A DNA stretch of 64,000 nucleotides from Tamarix chinensis (Eukaryota > Streptophyta > Magnoliopsida > Caryophyllales > Tamaricaceae): NCBI GenBank assembly GCA_030549775.1, contig CM060177.1:65104638-65168637 (forward strand), given 5' to 3'. The first letter of the stretch is position 1. Every line of letters starts with the position of its first letter. The position numbers and the translations under genes are program-made. Under the pieces are notes generated by a model. The model was not told the origin of the DNA and did no database searches. It saw nothing but the letters and a program-made list of their open reading frames with translations. Positions 43,373 to 55,497 of this stretch are shown here, piece after piece.

Positions 43373-44814
43373 TGATAGATAAGATTTATTGATTATTTTC
43401 ATGTCTGAAAATATCATTTATCCCTCATAATTTCTACTAGATTTAATCTTTTCGTCGAGTTTTCCTCCTTTGAATAAGTTTTACAGGAAAGAAAAGAATT
43501 GAAGAAATTCAAGGAGAAATCAATGAGAAGAAGAAATCAAGTAGAGAACACATCAAGAAATGCCGAATCAAGGAGAGAAAAGTTGGAAAGGGAACAAATA
43601 TATCAAGAGAAGTGAAGCTCAAACTTTCAAAGGAATTGAGTGGAAGAGTCAAAAACACGGGGGTCCCGTGTTTCATAAACACGGACCGTGTTTTCGATTA
43701 AAAATGTGTAACTGCCACGCGACTTGTTTCTAATAAAATTGGATATGAAAACAGAGTTCGGGATATCGAGAGAAAAAGGATCGAATGTATTTTTCTTCCT
43801 TTATTCCTTTAGAACATACATGTAATGCACAATTCCAATCTTTGATCTTCTTGAATTATATTGATGATTTGACATTCTGCACTTCAATTGATAAGTTTCC
43901 TCTATTCCTTTGTAAATTTCTGTATTTCCATTTTGCAGAATCTAAGTAGTTTTTATGTAATTTTACTTGTGATCATTTCATTGTTATCTAATTGTTGAAA
44001 TAATAGAATTTGTGAATGTGTTATTGTCATTAACTTTTAGTATTTCTGTATAATTGTATGAATTGTGAGTATGCAGAAATTTGAATAAGTAGAACAGGGT
44101 AGGATGAATTGAAGATGGAATCATAATGTAATTATCATTTCATAATTTAAATGTTTGATTCTACATGAGGTTTAATTGAATTAATGGTCTGAATTGAATG
44201 ATTCCATATCATAGATTAAGATTCTTGAACTAATTAGATTGATCACCTATTTGGTTTAGGACTTAGTCTTTGCTAAGACAATGAAATTAATCCGAAATTG
44301 TTAATTAATTTGTCTATAGTAGCAAAAAGACCATTAATTCGTGCAATTGCATGATCCGAGCTTGTGTGATTATGATTGTAGTTGGCTACTTCCCGTTCAT
44401 AATGCTACCATTAATTGAATCTAGTGTTCGTAACCTAGGTTATTAATTGGGTACAAAAATAAATTGAGAGCATATTCAATTTATTAAGGTTGAGAGGAAG
44501 TATAGAAATTATTATTCTGAATTTCTTAAGTCAACATTAAACTATTTAGAATCATTCTTTTATGTGAATGTATGGCATTTTAATTCCATCACCAATTCAA
44601 TCCTTCCCTAATTGTAAAGTCGTGGTTAAAGCCTTAGTATAATTGAATTTAGTTAGGAATCAATGAAAATTGTACAAACGGGTTTATAACATCAATAGCA
44701 AAATTAGTGATTAAAACGTCATTCCTTGTGGGTTCGACTCCTTCTTGCCATATACTACGTATTTGGGGATTAGGATTTATTTGTTAAATTTGTTGTGCAT
44801 ACGACAGTGCATCA
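43373..44814 (+). repeat. 3' LTR of the Athila element
   Basis: 1442 bp, matching the 5' LTR except for about eight substitutions and the loss of about 68 bp between two copies of the ACACGgACCGTGT palindrome. Confidence 0.95.
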
Positions 44815-44841
44815 ACCGCCGCCAGTTTTGGCCACCCAACT
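44815..44841 (+). repeat. H-family copy H1, 27-bp island between two insertions
   Basis: ACCGC (target duplication of the Athila element) plus 22 bp of H1, before the CRM-type LTR begins at 44842. Confidence 0.75.
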
Positions 44842-45720
44842 TGATATATATCTCCAAAATTTGTATTTAAATAATTCTATTAATTGTTATAGATTATGTT
44901 ATACCTATAATTATTTGTCTTATTGTGTGATTGTTTAGGAAATTAATTCAAAACATAGGAATGGATCAAGGAGATTGTTGTAGCTGCTACTGGGAGTTGT
45001 AACAGAAATTGTGTTGTATTAATTTGTAGAAAAAAATCCCATGTGATGCATTCGCCGACATATTTGGCTATTGGGGATTAAGTTGGCTATGTAATCTGCC
45101 ACCCGTCCCATATTTATTGGGTTAGTTGGAATGTGGATTACTCAACCCTTGGTAACCATGATTAGCTAATATATATTTTAGCTGATGGGAATTATTTGTA
45201 AATCCATTAACCTGGATTATTATTCATTGTAATTATTTTGTAAGAATGGTTTGTTTCTTTGACCAGCCCGTCGATCCATGTTGTATATGTCTCGGCTGAT
45301 CCTTGGGCTGTATTTAGGCTGATTTGTATGGGAAAATGTAGGCCAGCAATCGTATACGTTGTATTTCTTTCTCTTATAATGTATATGCCATATAAAGGGC
45401 GTATACACCGGCTATAGAGGAGACTTTTTTTCAAATAAATTTATGATTAAATTTTCTAGAACTCTCTCTCTCTCTCTCTCTCCTTCTCTGTCACGATCTC
45501 CTCGTTCACAGCTTCTTCTCCTTCTTCCCGATCTCTTCTCGATTTGCTTCTCGATCTTTTATGTTCTACAACTTCAGTAGCAGTTGATTCAACTGCGCTC
45601 TGAGTTTTCTAATCTTCCTTTGGAGAAAAATCCTCAGGCTCATTATCTTGGTGAATCGAATCCCGCGCTCGATTTAATTTGCAATCCGGTGAAACTTCTG
45701 TGAAACCCATCCAGGTTTCA
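44842..45720 (+). repeat. 5' LTR of copy D
   Basis: About 879 bp, TGATATATATCTCC to GGTTTCA. CCATATAAAGGGCG near 45388 could serve as the TATA box (the other LTR has TTATATGGCG). A CT-dinucleotide run follows at 45463-45482. Confidence 0.85.
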
Positions 45721-45725
45721 TCTTT

Positions 45726-45737
45726 TGGTATCAAAGC
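45726..45737 (+). other. tRNA-Met primer-binding site of copy D
   Basis: TGGTATCAAAGC, one mismatch to TGGTATCAGAGC, 5 bp past the LTR. Confidence 0.85.
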
Positions 45738-46496
45738 CTTGATTATTCGAATGCTCGTGGTTTAATTCATTTGTTACTGAACTTTTATTGTTCTATTCAT
45801 CATTCTTGAGTTCGCTAACCCATAGTTCCGAAGTGTTGATTCTAGGGTTTGCGAGTGACAAAAATCGAACGATTTTTGTCGTGATTAAGCCGAACGACTT
45901 AAGAGGGTTGTGTTGACAAAGGTGGAACTACTTGGGAAACCCTGAGTAGCTTTTGATGAATTCGCAGTTAGGGTTTTGTCAAGATTCTTGAATCTTGACA
46001 ATATTTGAGGAATACTCCTCGATCGGTAAACTCGAACCTTACTTTTTCTAATTACTGCAATTGTTAGACGTCAATTTAACCTTTTATTATGAATTGATAA
46101 TTCTGCTCACAATTGAAAGAGTGCGTGGGAAGTGATTAAAGTCTGGCGAACCCTTGGTTCTGAAAAGGGGTAAGGACTCCAAGAAGAGGGGTCATATCTC
46201 ATTAATTGGCTTAATTGCTCAATTTGCTCTCGCGGTAATATCATTCCTTTCTTGAAATTTTTCTATTCTATTCGGTTCAACAATTGTTTGGAAATTCTTG
46301 TGCGTTCTCTATGTTCTGGTACATTCTTTAATCTTGTGTGGTGCTGCGATCTCTTTTATATGTTTGGTGCTGCGATCTCTTTTATACCTAGTCGTGGTCA
46401 ATTTGCTATTCTTATTGGATTGATAATAAAGTAATCTTAGCTCTAGACTAACTGTTATCTGTGCCTTATCTTGTGCTTCCTAAGGTAAACCCGATA
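45738..46496 (+). other. Untranslated leader of copy D
   Basis: Non-coding. It contains a local duplication: GGTGCTGCGATCTCTTTTAT occurs at about 46339 and again at about 46366. Confidence 0.6.
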
Positions 46497-47666
46497 ATGT
46501 CTAATAATGGCCAATCTGTTAATCAATCTGTCTCGGTATCTAGAAATGATTTATTAGAAACTCTTAGGATTTTTCAAGAACAAATGACTGCCCAACTTGC
46601 TATTTTATCTGCTAACCTAGAACAAAGAATAGGAGAACAAGAAATGAGAATTAATGAATTGCAGAATAACAAAGTAGATAATCAACATGATGGGGTATTA
46701 GGAAGGGCTCCTATGGACCCTAGAACTAGGATTCCACCTTTAAATAGTTTAGAAGAACTAGAAGATCAAATATCCAATAATAGTGATAGGAGACCTAGAC
46801 AGAATAATAGACAAGAAAGAGAATTAGACCTAGTTGATAGGAACCTAAGTAATCTTAAGTTTAATATACCTGGATTCAATAGGAGAAATGACCCTAATTA
46901 GTACTTTGAGTGGGAAAGAAAGATATAATTAGTGTTTGAATGTCATAATTATTCTGATGAGAAGAAAATTAAGGTAGCAGTAGTAGAATTTACAGAATAT
47001 GCATCTTCTTGGTATCACAATCTTATCTCAACTAGGCGTAGGAGTGGAGAACCACCTATACAAACATGGGATGAATTTAAGATTCTAATGAGGAAAAGGT
47101 TTGTTCCAAGTTACTATTATAGGGAATTACATAAAAAGTTACAGACATTGAATCAGGGAAATAGGTCTGTGGATGAATACTTTAAGGAACTAGAAGTATT
47201 AGTGATTAAAATAGGAGTTGTTGAGGATGAGGATGCTACAATGGCTAGATTCTTAAAAGGATTAAACTCTGAGATAGTTGAAAAGGTAGAATTATATCCT
47301 TGTGGTAGTTTAAGTGAAATGGTTAATATAGCTACCAAGATAGAGAGTCAAATAAGGAGAACTAGGCAGTATAAACCCCCTAGAATTGGGATTAGGAGTG
47401 CCCTAAAAAGGAATTTTGGAGGAACTAATTATGGAAATTGGAAGAATAATGGGAGGTTTGAACCTAGAAGTAAGAATAATGAAGTTAAAGTAGGAAACAG
47501 GATTGAGAAGGGGAGAACTATAACAACTAATCCTACTAGTGGTCCCAACAGAACTAGAGATATCAAATGCGTTAAGTGTGGGGGATTAGGTCACATAGCT
47601 TCTGAATGCCCGAATAAGAGGAACATCTTAATTAGAGATTCTAGTGATATAGAGTCTGAATCTTAA
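46497..47666 (+). pseudogene. gag: Gag of copy D, near-complete with stops
   Basis: Starts at ATG 46497 (M-S-N-N-G-Q-S). An N-terminal coiled-coil-like part with R-I-G-E-Q-E-M-R-I is followed by the capsid part: Y-F-E-W-E-R-K-I, V-A-V-V-E-F, A-S-S-W-Y, R-K-R-F-V-P-S-Y-Y. The knuckle C-V-K-C-G-G-L-G-H-I-A-S-E-C (47568-47609) is complete. In-frame stops are TAG 46899, TAA 46926 and TAA 47664, each where Gln is plausible. The whole gag-protease-RT entry is in one frame up to 48680. Confidence 0.85.
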
Positions 47667-48353
47667 GAGGAAGAGTTGGAGACTAACTTGATTAGGGATG
47701 ATGCTAGTGAATTAGAAGAAGAGATAGAACTTCCATTAAGTAGAGATCTTTTTGTGGTACTTAGGGCTTTAAATAGTAATAATTTACCTAATTCAAATAC
47801 AATTCAGAGAAAAAACATATTTCATATGCAATGTTTGATTGATGATAAGTGTTTTAACATGACCATAGATAGTGGTAGTTGTATTAATGCTGCTAGTACC
47901 TTATTAGTATCTAAGTTAGGCTTACCAACTACTAGACATCCAAAACCTTATAGACTACAATGGTTAAATGAGTTAGGGGATGTTAAAGTTAGTCAGCAGG
48001 TTCTAATAAATTTAAAGTTAGGTAAGTATGAGGATTCTATTCTACGTGATATTTTTCCAATGCATGCTGCTCATTTATTGTTAGGAAGACCTTGGCAATA
48101 TGATAGGACAGTGACACATGATGGTTATAAGAATAGATACACCTTACATAAGGATGATAAGAAAATTATTTTAGCACCTATGACTCCAAAAGAAATCTTT
48201 GATGATCAAATTAAAACAAAGTCTGATTATAAGGAACTATCCAAATAGAGTATAGAGACTGGAATTAGTTCAAAGGAAGTTAAAGGAACATCTAGGTTTT
48301 ATGCTAAGATTGGAGATGTTGAAAAAGATATTAAGAGACAAGCAAATGTATAT
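47667..48353 (+). pseudogene. pol: Protease region of copy D
   Basis: Reads M-T-I-D-S-G-S-C-I-N-A-A (catalytic Asp codon 47868-47870) and H-L-L-L-G-R-P-W-Q-Y. An acidic Glu/Asp-rich linker precedes it. TAG at 48246 interrupts the frame. Confidence 0.85.
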
Positions 48354-49116
48354 TTGATGGTTTATAAGGAATGCTATGAATGTCAATTGGAGTTAAGTGA
48401 GGAAGTGCCTACTGATGTGAGGAACTTATTAGAGGAATATAGTGAATTGTTTCCTGAGGAAATTCCCTATGGATTACCTCCATTAAGGAGGATAGAACAT
48501 CAAATAGACTTTGTACCAGGAGCTATTATACCAAACAGACATGCTTATAGAGCTAATCTTGAAGAGGTAAAGGAATTAAAGAGGCAGGTTTCTGAATTAT
48601 TGAGTAAAGGCTATATTAAGGAATCAATGAGTCCCTGTGCAGTTCCAGCATTATTAGTGCCTAAGAAAGATGGAATTTAGAGGATGTGCATAGATAGTAG
48701 AGCAGTAAACAAAATAACCATTAAGTATAGGTATCCTATACCAAGGCTAGATGAGATGTTAGACCTTCTACATGGTGCTGTGATTTTTTTCAAAAATAGA
48801 CTTAAAAAGTTGATACCATCAAATTAGAATGAAGCTAGGAGATGAATGGAAGATAGCCTTCAAAACGAACTTTGGGTTATATGAATGGTTAGTAATGCCC
48901 TTTGGATTATCCAATGCTCCCAGTACTTTCATGAGACTTATGAACCATGTGCTTAGAAATTTTATTGGGAAATTTGCGGTTGTTTATTTTGATGACATAC
49001 TTATTTCCAGTAAATCTTTAGAAGAACATTTGAGACATTTAAGAATTATTTTAGATATGTTTAAAGCAAACCAGTTGTATGCCAATTTAGCTAAGTCTAG
49101 GTTTTTTTGTTGGTAA
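48354..49116 (+). pseudogene. pol: Reverse transcriptase of copy D
   Basis: 48354-48680 is the RT entry (L-P-P-L-R-R-I-E-H-Q-I-D). A TAG replaces the Trp before R-M-C-I-D-S at 48678. A T-run at about 48783 adds a base and shifts the frame. In the new frame S-K-I-D-L-K-S is followed by TGA where Gly is expected, then [26 protein letters not shown] and V-V-Y-F-D-D-I-L, with both catalytic Asp kept. Another T-run near 49105 shifts the frame again. Confidence 0.85.
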
Positions 49117-49760
49117 GGATGGTATATATGTAGATAAAGAAAAGATTAAAGCTATTCAAGAGTGGCCTGTACCTAAGACTATGATTGAAGTAAGGATTTC
49201 CCATGGTTTGTGTTCTTTTTATCGAAGATTTGTTAGCAATTTTAGTACCATAGCTGCTCCCTTAACAACAATAACAAAAAAAGAAAATGGGTTTAAATGG
49301 GGTTTAGAACAATAAAAATCTTTTGAAACTCTTAAAGATAAATTAACCCAAGCACCTGTATTAACTCTTCCTGACTTTGAAAAGATGTTTGAATTAGACT
49401 GTGATGCTTCAAGGTTGGGAATAGGGGTTGTACTTTCTCAAGAAGGTAAACCTATAGCTTATTTTAGTGAAAAACTAAATTTTAGCACTTTAAATTACTC
49501 TACATATGAAAATGAATTATTTTCTTTGGTAAGAGCCTTAGAAGTTTGGCAACATTACTTGTGGCCTAAAGAGTTTGTTATAAACACTGATCAGAAAGCT
49601 ATCAAATATTTAAAAAGTCAGTCAAAATTAAATAGAAGGCGGGGTAGGTGGATTGAATTTATTGAAAGTTTTCCTTATATTATTAAATATAAAAAGGGAG
49701 GTGATAATGTAGTTGCAGATGCTTTATCTAGGAGACATGATTTATTGAATGCTGTAGATG
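49117..49760 (+). pseudogene. pol: Connection and RNase H of copy D
   Basis: Reads F-Y-R-R-F-V-S-N-F, then RNase H with L-D-C-D-A-S, Y-E-N-E-L-F, N-T-D-Q-K-A and V-V-A-D-A-L-S-R. All four catalytic acidic residues are present. A stop lies near 49314 (E-Q-stop-K-S-F). Confidence 0.8.
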
Positions 49761-51022
49761 CCACTTTGTTGGGTTTTTCTTGCATCAAGCTTTTATACTT
49801 GGAGGATCATGATTTTAAGGAAATTTATAAAAATTGTGAAAATTCTACACAAGGAAAATATTATATCTTTGAAGGTTACTTATTTAGAGAAAATAGATTA
49901 TGTATTCCTAATTGTTCATATAGGAGACTATTAATTCAAGAAGCTCATAATGGTGGACTAATGGCACACTTAGGATTTCAAAAAACTTTAGATATACTAA
50001 TTGATCATTTCTACTGGCCTCATATTAAAAAAGATGTATTGAAATATTGTGTTAATTGTATAGCTTGTAGACAGGCTAAGTCCACATCAAAACCGTTTGG
50101 GTTATATACTCCATTACCTATTCCTAATCAGCCCTAGACTGATGTTTCCTTATATTTTATTTTAGGCTTGCCTAGAACTAATAGAGACAAAGATTCAATA
50201 ATGGTTGTAGTAGATAGGTTTACTAAGATGGCTCATTTTGTACCTTGCAATAAAACAAATGATGTTGTGGTTGTGGCTGAATTGTTCTTTTCTCATATAG
50301 TTAAGTTACATGGAAAACCTAAAACAATAGTGTTCGATAGGGATGTTAAATTTTTGAGTCATTTTTGGAAGGTTTTGTGTGGTAAATTGGGAACTAAACT
50401 GTTATTTTCAACCACATGTCACCCTCAAACAGATGGACAAACAGAGGTAGTAAATAGGACATTAGGTAATATGTTGACAGCTGTCCTTGGAAAGAATCTT
50501 AAACAATGAGAGCATGTATTACCTCAGGTAGAATTTGCTTATAATAGAACATTACATTCTACAACTAAAAAGACTCCATTTGAGGTTGTGTATGGCTTTA
50601 ATCCTTTGACTCATCTCGACCTGAGCCCTTTGCCTAATTCTGAATTACATAACTTTGATGCTGAATCTCGTGGTGTAAATATAAAGAAATTACACGAATC
50701 TATGAGTCAACAAATTGTTAAGAGGGTTCAACAAATGGCTAAGAATGCTAATAAAAGGAGAAAGAAAATGGTTTTCCTTAGGAAAGAACGTTTTCCAAAC
50801 CTTCGAAAATCGAAATTAGATCCTAAGGGAGATGGACCTTTTACTGTATTAGAAAGAATTAATGATAATGCTTACAAAACTGATTTACCTGCTAAGTTTG
50901 GTAATGTTAGTCATTCTTTTAATGTTGCTGATCTTAGTCTGTTTATGGGTATTAATCAGGTTTCAGAGACGAAACCTCACCAAAAGAGGGGAATGATATA
51001 TATCTCCAAAATTTGTATTTAA
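49761..51022 (+). pseudogene. pol: Integrase of copy D
   Basis: The zinc-binding part has H...H and C-V-N-C-I-A-C-R. The core begins [11 protein letters not shown], so the first catalytic Asp (normally S-M-D-F) is replaced by Tyr; the second Asp (V-F-D-R-D) and the Glu (T-D-G-Q-T-E-V) remain. Stops at about 50135 and 50507 replace expected Trp. The C-terminus has D-N-A-Y-K and F-N-V-A-D-L-S, with no canonical chromodomain. Confidence 0.85.
50982..50993 (+). other. Polypurine tract of copy D
   Basis: AAAAGAGGGGAA lies directly before the TG of the 3' LTR. Confidence 0.8.
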
Positions 51023-51839
51023 ATAATTCTATTAATTGTTATAGATTATGTTGTACCTATAATTATTTTTCTTATTGTGTGATTGTTTAGGAAATTAATT
51101 CAAAACATGGGAATGGATTAAGGAGATTGGTGTAGCTGCTACTGGGAGTTGTTACAGAAATTGTGTTGTATTAATTTGTAGAAAAAAATCCCATGTGATG
51201 TAATCGCCAGCATATTTGGCTAATGGGGATTAAGCTGGCTGTGTAATCTGCCCCTCGACCCATATTTATTGGGTTAGTTGGAATGTGGATTACTCATATA
51301 TTTTAGTTGATGGGAATTATTTGTAAATCCATTAACTTAGATTATTATTCATTGTAATTATTTTGTAAGAATGGGTTGTTTCTTTGTATAGCCTGTTGAT
51401 CCATGTTATATATGTCTCAGCTGATCCTTGGGCTGTATTTGGGCTGATTTGTATGGGAAAATGTAGGCTAGTGATCGTATACGTTGTATTTCTTTCTCTT
51501 ATAATGTATATGCCCTTTATATGGCGTATACACTAGCTGTAGAGGAGACTTTTGGTCGAATACATTTGTGATTACATTTTTTGGAACTCTCTCTCTCTCC
51601 TTCTCTCTCGCGATCTCCTCGTTCGCAGCTTCTTCTCCTTCTTCCAAATCTCTTCTCAATCTACTTCTCGATCTTTCTGTTCTACAACTTCAGTAGTTGT
51701 TGATTCAGCTGCGCTCTGAGTTTTCTAATCTTCCTTTGAAGAAAAATCCTTAGGTTGATTATTTTGGTGAATCGAACCCCATGCTCGATTTAATTTGCGA
51801 TTCGGCGAAATTTCTGTGAAACCCATCTAGGTTTCATCA
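50994..51839 (+). repeat. 3' LTR of copy D
   Basis: Matches 44842-45720 with several percent differences and a missing stretch near 51290 (about 30 bp). The end is placed at GGTTTCATCA; 51836 is an alternative. Confidence 0.8.
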
Positions 51840-52330
51840 CAACCCATCTAGGTTTCTGCGAAGTAGCCCTCCTGATCAAGCTATTTCTCCACCTCTGCAG
51901 CCCTTCGCACCACCTTAGCCACCAAATATGCCACTGCCACCCCTTCTTTTACCTCCCATTCTATTCTGCAGACCCTCCCCTATCTTGCCCTACCTTTCTT
52001 TTCCTCTTCCTCCCTCTCCTCCTCCCTTTCTCTCCTTCTTCTCCATTCGACCACCACCACCGCCTCCATGCGCCGCCACCTTTGGCTGCGCCACCACCCT
52101 CATTCTGTCCCTCTCGTTCTATACAACCATAAACACCCCAACTCCCACCTCCATTCTACCTATCCTTTTCCCACCATCCAATGTTTCCCCTTTTCTTCCT
52201 TTTTTTCCGGCCACCGCCGCCGCCGCCGTACACCAATGCCGGTGTTGCTCATCCTCGCCAGTCTATGGTTGAACCCTAGACCCTCTCAACCCTTTTCCCT
52301 ATTTTTGTAAGCCTTAATTTATTTTATTTC
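51840..52330 (+). repeat. H-family copy H1, GC/CT-rich part
   Basis: C-rich DNA with CACCACC and GCCGCC runs, ending CCCTAGACC...AAGCCTTAATTTATTT. The copy at 62256 ends similarly (ACCCTAGGTGG...AAGCCTTAAAATTTATTT near 63820), so this continues the H1 unit after the two insertions. Frames rich in Pro and Leu are composition-driven. Confidence 0.55.
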
Positions 52331-52619
52331 ATTTATTCAAAATATATTACTATTATTATTATTATTTCTGTTATTATTGTTATTATTAATGTTTTAATTA
52401 TTATTTCTATCGAGGGCCGAAGCCCTATTATATTTTTATTTTGATTTTATTATTATTATTGCTATTACCTTTATTATTAATATTAATATTTTATTAATAA
52501 AAAAAATATTATTATTATTATTATTTAGAAATTATTATTATTATTATTCCATTATTATGATTATAACTATTTCACTATTAGTTTTGCTATTATTATTATT
52601 ATTGATATGTTATTAGTAT

Positions 52620-52659
<40 letters not shown>

Positions 52660-53270
52660 TTCAAGTGTTAGTATTATTACTTTATATAGGGCTGAAACCC
52701 TATTATGCCTATTTTGTATTGTAGTAGTAGTATTATAAATATCAAGTCTTACTATTATTAATATTATTAATATTTTTATCATTTGCATTTATTATTATTC
52801 AATGTACGGTAGAAACCCTACTTTATTTTATCTTCAATTATTATCCTTATTATTATTACCATTATGATTATTATCATTTTTGTAATATTATTATGGTTTT
52901 TATCATTATTATTTTTATTTAATTATTATTATTATTAGTAAATTTTATTAATGTTATTATTAGTATTATTTTGGTAAAAGGGCCGAAGCCCTTATTTCAC
53001 TTTGTTTTTGAATAATTTCCTTATTATTATTATTATTGTTACTATTATTATTATTATTCTTGTTAATATTATCATTGTTATTATTTTTAGTAACTTTTCT
53101 ATTAGTATTTTAGTATTATTATCATTATTTTTATTAGAATAAATTCTTCAACCTTATATTATCAACTTTTATAATATTAATATTATTTCTTATATCTTTA
53201 GCAAAGTTAGAAATTAGTTAATGTTATTTTTATTGATATGTTATTATTTTATCAAAACCCCAAGGAGGCA
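52331..53270. repeat. ATT-rich microsatellite-like block of H1
   Basis: About 900 bp dominated by ATT/TTA trinucleotides with interruptions. A short phrase around GGGCCGAAGCCCTA / GGGCTGAAACCCTA recurs near 52413, 52689 and 52980. Confidence 0.8.
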
Positions 53271-53640
53271 TAGGAGCATGCTCCAAGACCGGTGTCGTTT
53301 TAGGTAAGGGTGTTACTAAGGCCTATTTTGTGTTGATGTGCATTAAATAACTTGTATGTTATGCATCCTATGTTATTATTGTAATTATTTCATATATGGT
53401 ATGACGTGGAGTTCAAGCATGTTCTTGTCTTACTATATGGCATGTGTATTATGTATATGTGATGATATGTGTTGTGACCCTATAAGACATGCATGTGAAG
53501 ATGTTAATATGGTTTTTGTGGGGGAAGGATGAAAAAGAAGAATGGGGAAAGAATTTGACCAAGGGATGTGAGTTGACCTAAGTATTTTTAATGATCTATG
53601 AGTGGAAGAGTAAAATGGGAAATTTATGGTTTTGTGAGGG
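53271..53640 (+). repeat. H-family copy H1, block shared with H0
   Basis: Contains TTTTAGGTAAGGGTG (donor-like GTAAGG near 53305) and CATAAGACATGCATG-like sequence near 53480. The reverse complement is recognisable in H0 near 29130-29190. Confidence 0.55.
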
Positions 53641-54230
53641 AGGATCTAATTTATGGTTTTATATGGGAGAATCTAGTCTATGTTTTGTATGGGAGAATCT
53701 AATCTATATTTTATATGGGAGAATCTAATTTATGGTTTTGTATGGGAGAATATAATTTAAGGTTTTATATGGGAGAATCTAATCTATGTTTTAATAGGGG
53801 AATCTAATTTATGGTTTTGTTTGGGAGAATCTAATTTATGGTTTTTACTGGAGGATCTAATGTAGGGTTTTGTATAGATGAATCTTTGGTTTCATATGGT
53901 TTGAATTTAGGGTTTGGTATGAATGAATCTTTAGTTTTATATGGTTCGAATCTAGGGTTTGGTATTGATGAATCTTTGATTTTATATGGTTTTGATTTAG
54001 GGTTTGGTAAGGATGAATATTTGGTTTTGTATGGGTTGAATTTAGGGTTTGGTATGAATGAATCTTTGGTTTTATATGGTTCAAATATAGGGTTTTGTAT
54101 GGATGAATCTTTTGTTTTGTATTGATTGAATTTAGAGTTTTGTATGACGGAATCTTAGGTTTTTCATGAAAGAATTTAGGGTTTTATATGGTTGAGTCTA
54201 GGGTTTCATGTGGGAGCTTAGGGTTTGCAT
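53641..54230. repeat. Minisatellite, units about 30 bp (GGTTTTGTATGGGAGAATC)
   Basis: About eighteen imperfect units built on TTTTGTATGGgwGAATCT. The frames crossing it encode short repeated peptides only because the unit length is near a multiple of three. Confidence 0.85.
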
Positions 54231-54427
54231 GAAAAATTCGAATGGTTGCTTGTGATGTATAAAGTCTGCATGGGAGTGAAGTTTACGTATGAAAAGTTGA
54301 TTTGGGGTGTAAGGAAGGTAATATAAGTGTTGTTTGGGTGTTTGAACACTTTGGATAAAAAATAGTATGTGGAACGATATAAGGGTACATAGGAGATCGA
54401 GCTAGGGTTTTTGTGAACAATTAGGGA

Positions 54428-55123
54428 GCTAGGTGCATTATATAACCCAAAAGGCATAACCATCCACTCATAAAGACCATATTTTGTTTTAAACGTAATT
54501 TTCCATTCGTCTCCATCCCTAATCCTTAATTGATGATATCCACTTCTTAAACCAATTTTGGAACATACTTGTGCACCACAAAGTTCATCAAGAATATCAT
54601 CTAATCTAGGAATAGGAAAATGATATTTGATAGTAGTATTATTCACTACCCTAGAATCTATACACATACACCAAGTACTATCTTTTTAAGGCACTAGTAA
54701 AGTAGGAACACTACAAGGAATCATACTTTCTCTCATAAATCCTTTATCCATAAGCTCTTATATTTGTTTTTATAATTCCTTAGCTTCTTCTGGATTATAT
54801 CTATAAGCCGGTTTATTAGGAATAGGCATACCAGGGACAAGATCAATGGCATGTTCTATACCTCTTTTAGGTGGTAGTCTAGGAGGTAAGTCATCAGGAA
54901 ACACATCATTATACTCATCAAGAAAATTAATTAGATTAGGATTTTTGATTTGTTGTTTTTTAGGTTTAGAATAATTAGAAACTAAAGCATAACAAATTCC
55001 TTCTTCTTCTATGCATTTCTCCATATCCTTTTCATGTAAAAATAATATCTTTTTGTCATCACTCAAAGGCATATGATCACATAAAGAAGGTGTTAGCCTA
55101 TACAATTGTTTTCCTTTTTTCAT
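54428..55123 (-). pseudogene. pol: Partial reverse transcriptase of copy C
   Basis: Reads [27 protein letters not shown] and [10 protein letters not shown], then unrelated sequence. The catalytic D-D segment is missing. A stop lies between 54770 and 54667. Confidence 0.85.
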
Positions 55124-55176
55124 TACATATTCATTAGTTACCCCATCATGATTTTTTTTCTATCATATTTCCATGG

Positions 55177-55440
55177 TCAACCTAAAAGTAATCCACAAGC
55201 ATCCATAGGCGAAAAATTGCATAGAACTTCATCATGATAGTCTCTAATAGAAAATGTGATTAAAGCTCTTTTTTTTACTTTAGCTCCTTTATATTTATTT
55301 AGCCATTGTAAAGAATAGGGTTTAGGATGATTAGTAGTTTCCAAACTAAGTTTCTTAACCATTGCTTCACTAGCAATATTTGTACATGAACCACTATCAA
55401 TTATGAGTCTACAAACCATGTCACCTATTTTACACTTAGT
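55177..55440 (-). pseudogene. pol: Protease remnant of copy C
   Basis: Reads L-I-I-D-S-G-S-C-T-N-I-A and G-L-L-L-G; catalytic Asp present. A stop follows the L-L-L-G motif. Confidence 0.8.
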
Positions 55441-55497
55441 ATTAAAAATTTTCTCTCTTTGAGTAGGTGTAACACTAGGTTGTATTTGTAAAACTCT

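Larger units (their letters stand above)
32362..44814 (+). mobile_element. Athila-lineage Ty3-gypsy retrotransposon, young
   Basis: 12,453 bp with LTRs 32362-33871 and 43373-44814, a perfect 5-bp target duplication (ACCGC), a tRNA-Asp primer site and a polypurine tract. Gag, the pol core and the extra ORF downstream of pol all read as the Athila lineage (for example F-F/Y-P-S-S-R-A, S-L/A-H-E-Y-W-E-R-F-K-K-L and F-M-D-D-F). The LTRs differ by about eight substitutions and one 68-bp indel over 1.44 kb, so insertion is recent. Three stops and one frameshift sit between gag and RT. It lies inside H-family copy H1. Confidence 0.95.
44842..51839 (+). mobile_element. Second CRM/Galadriel-type chromovirus family (copy D)
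   Basis: About 7 kb with LTRs at 44842-45720 and 50994-51839, a tRNA-Met primer site and a polypurine tract. Flanks CAACT and CAACC agree at 4 of 5 bases if the 3' LTR ends at 51839. The end is uncertain because ACCCATCTAGGTTTC is repeated just outside. It is a different family from copies A-C: its LTRs do not match, but integrase ([11 protein letters not shown] and T-E-V-V-N-R-T-L) shows the same clade. Coding is broken by about nine stops and two frameshifts. Confidence 0.85.

Noticed and set aside
51928..52310. Pro/Leu-rich frames in the C-rich part of H1
   Set aside because: Composition-driven: C-rich DNA gives Pro, Ser and Leu in several frames at once, with no domain, signal or conserved start.
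52567..52788. Asn/Ile-rich 73-codon minus-strand frame
   Set aside because: Translation of ATT-trinucleotide microsatellite.
53838..54125. 95-codon frame with repeated L-V-L-Y-G motif
   Set aside because: It is the translation of a roughly 30-bp minisatellite; there is no conserved protein.
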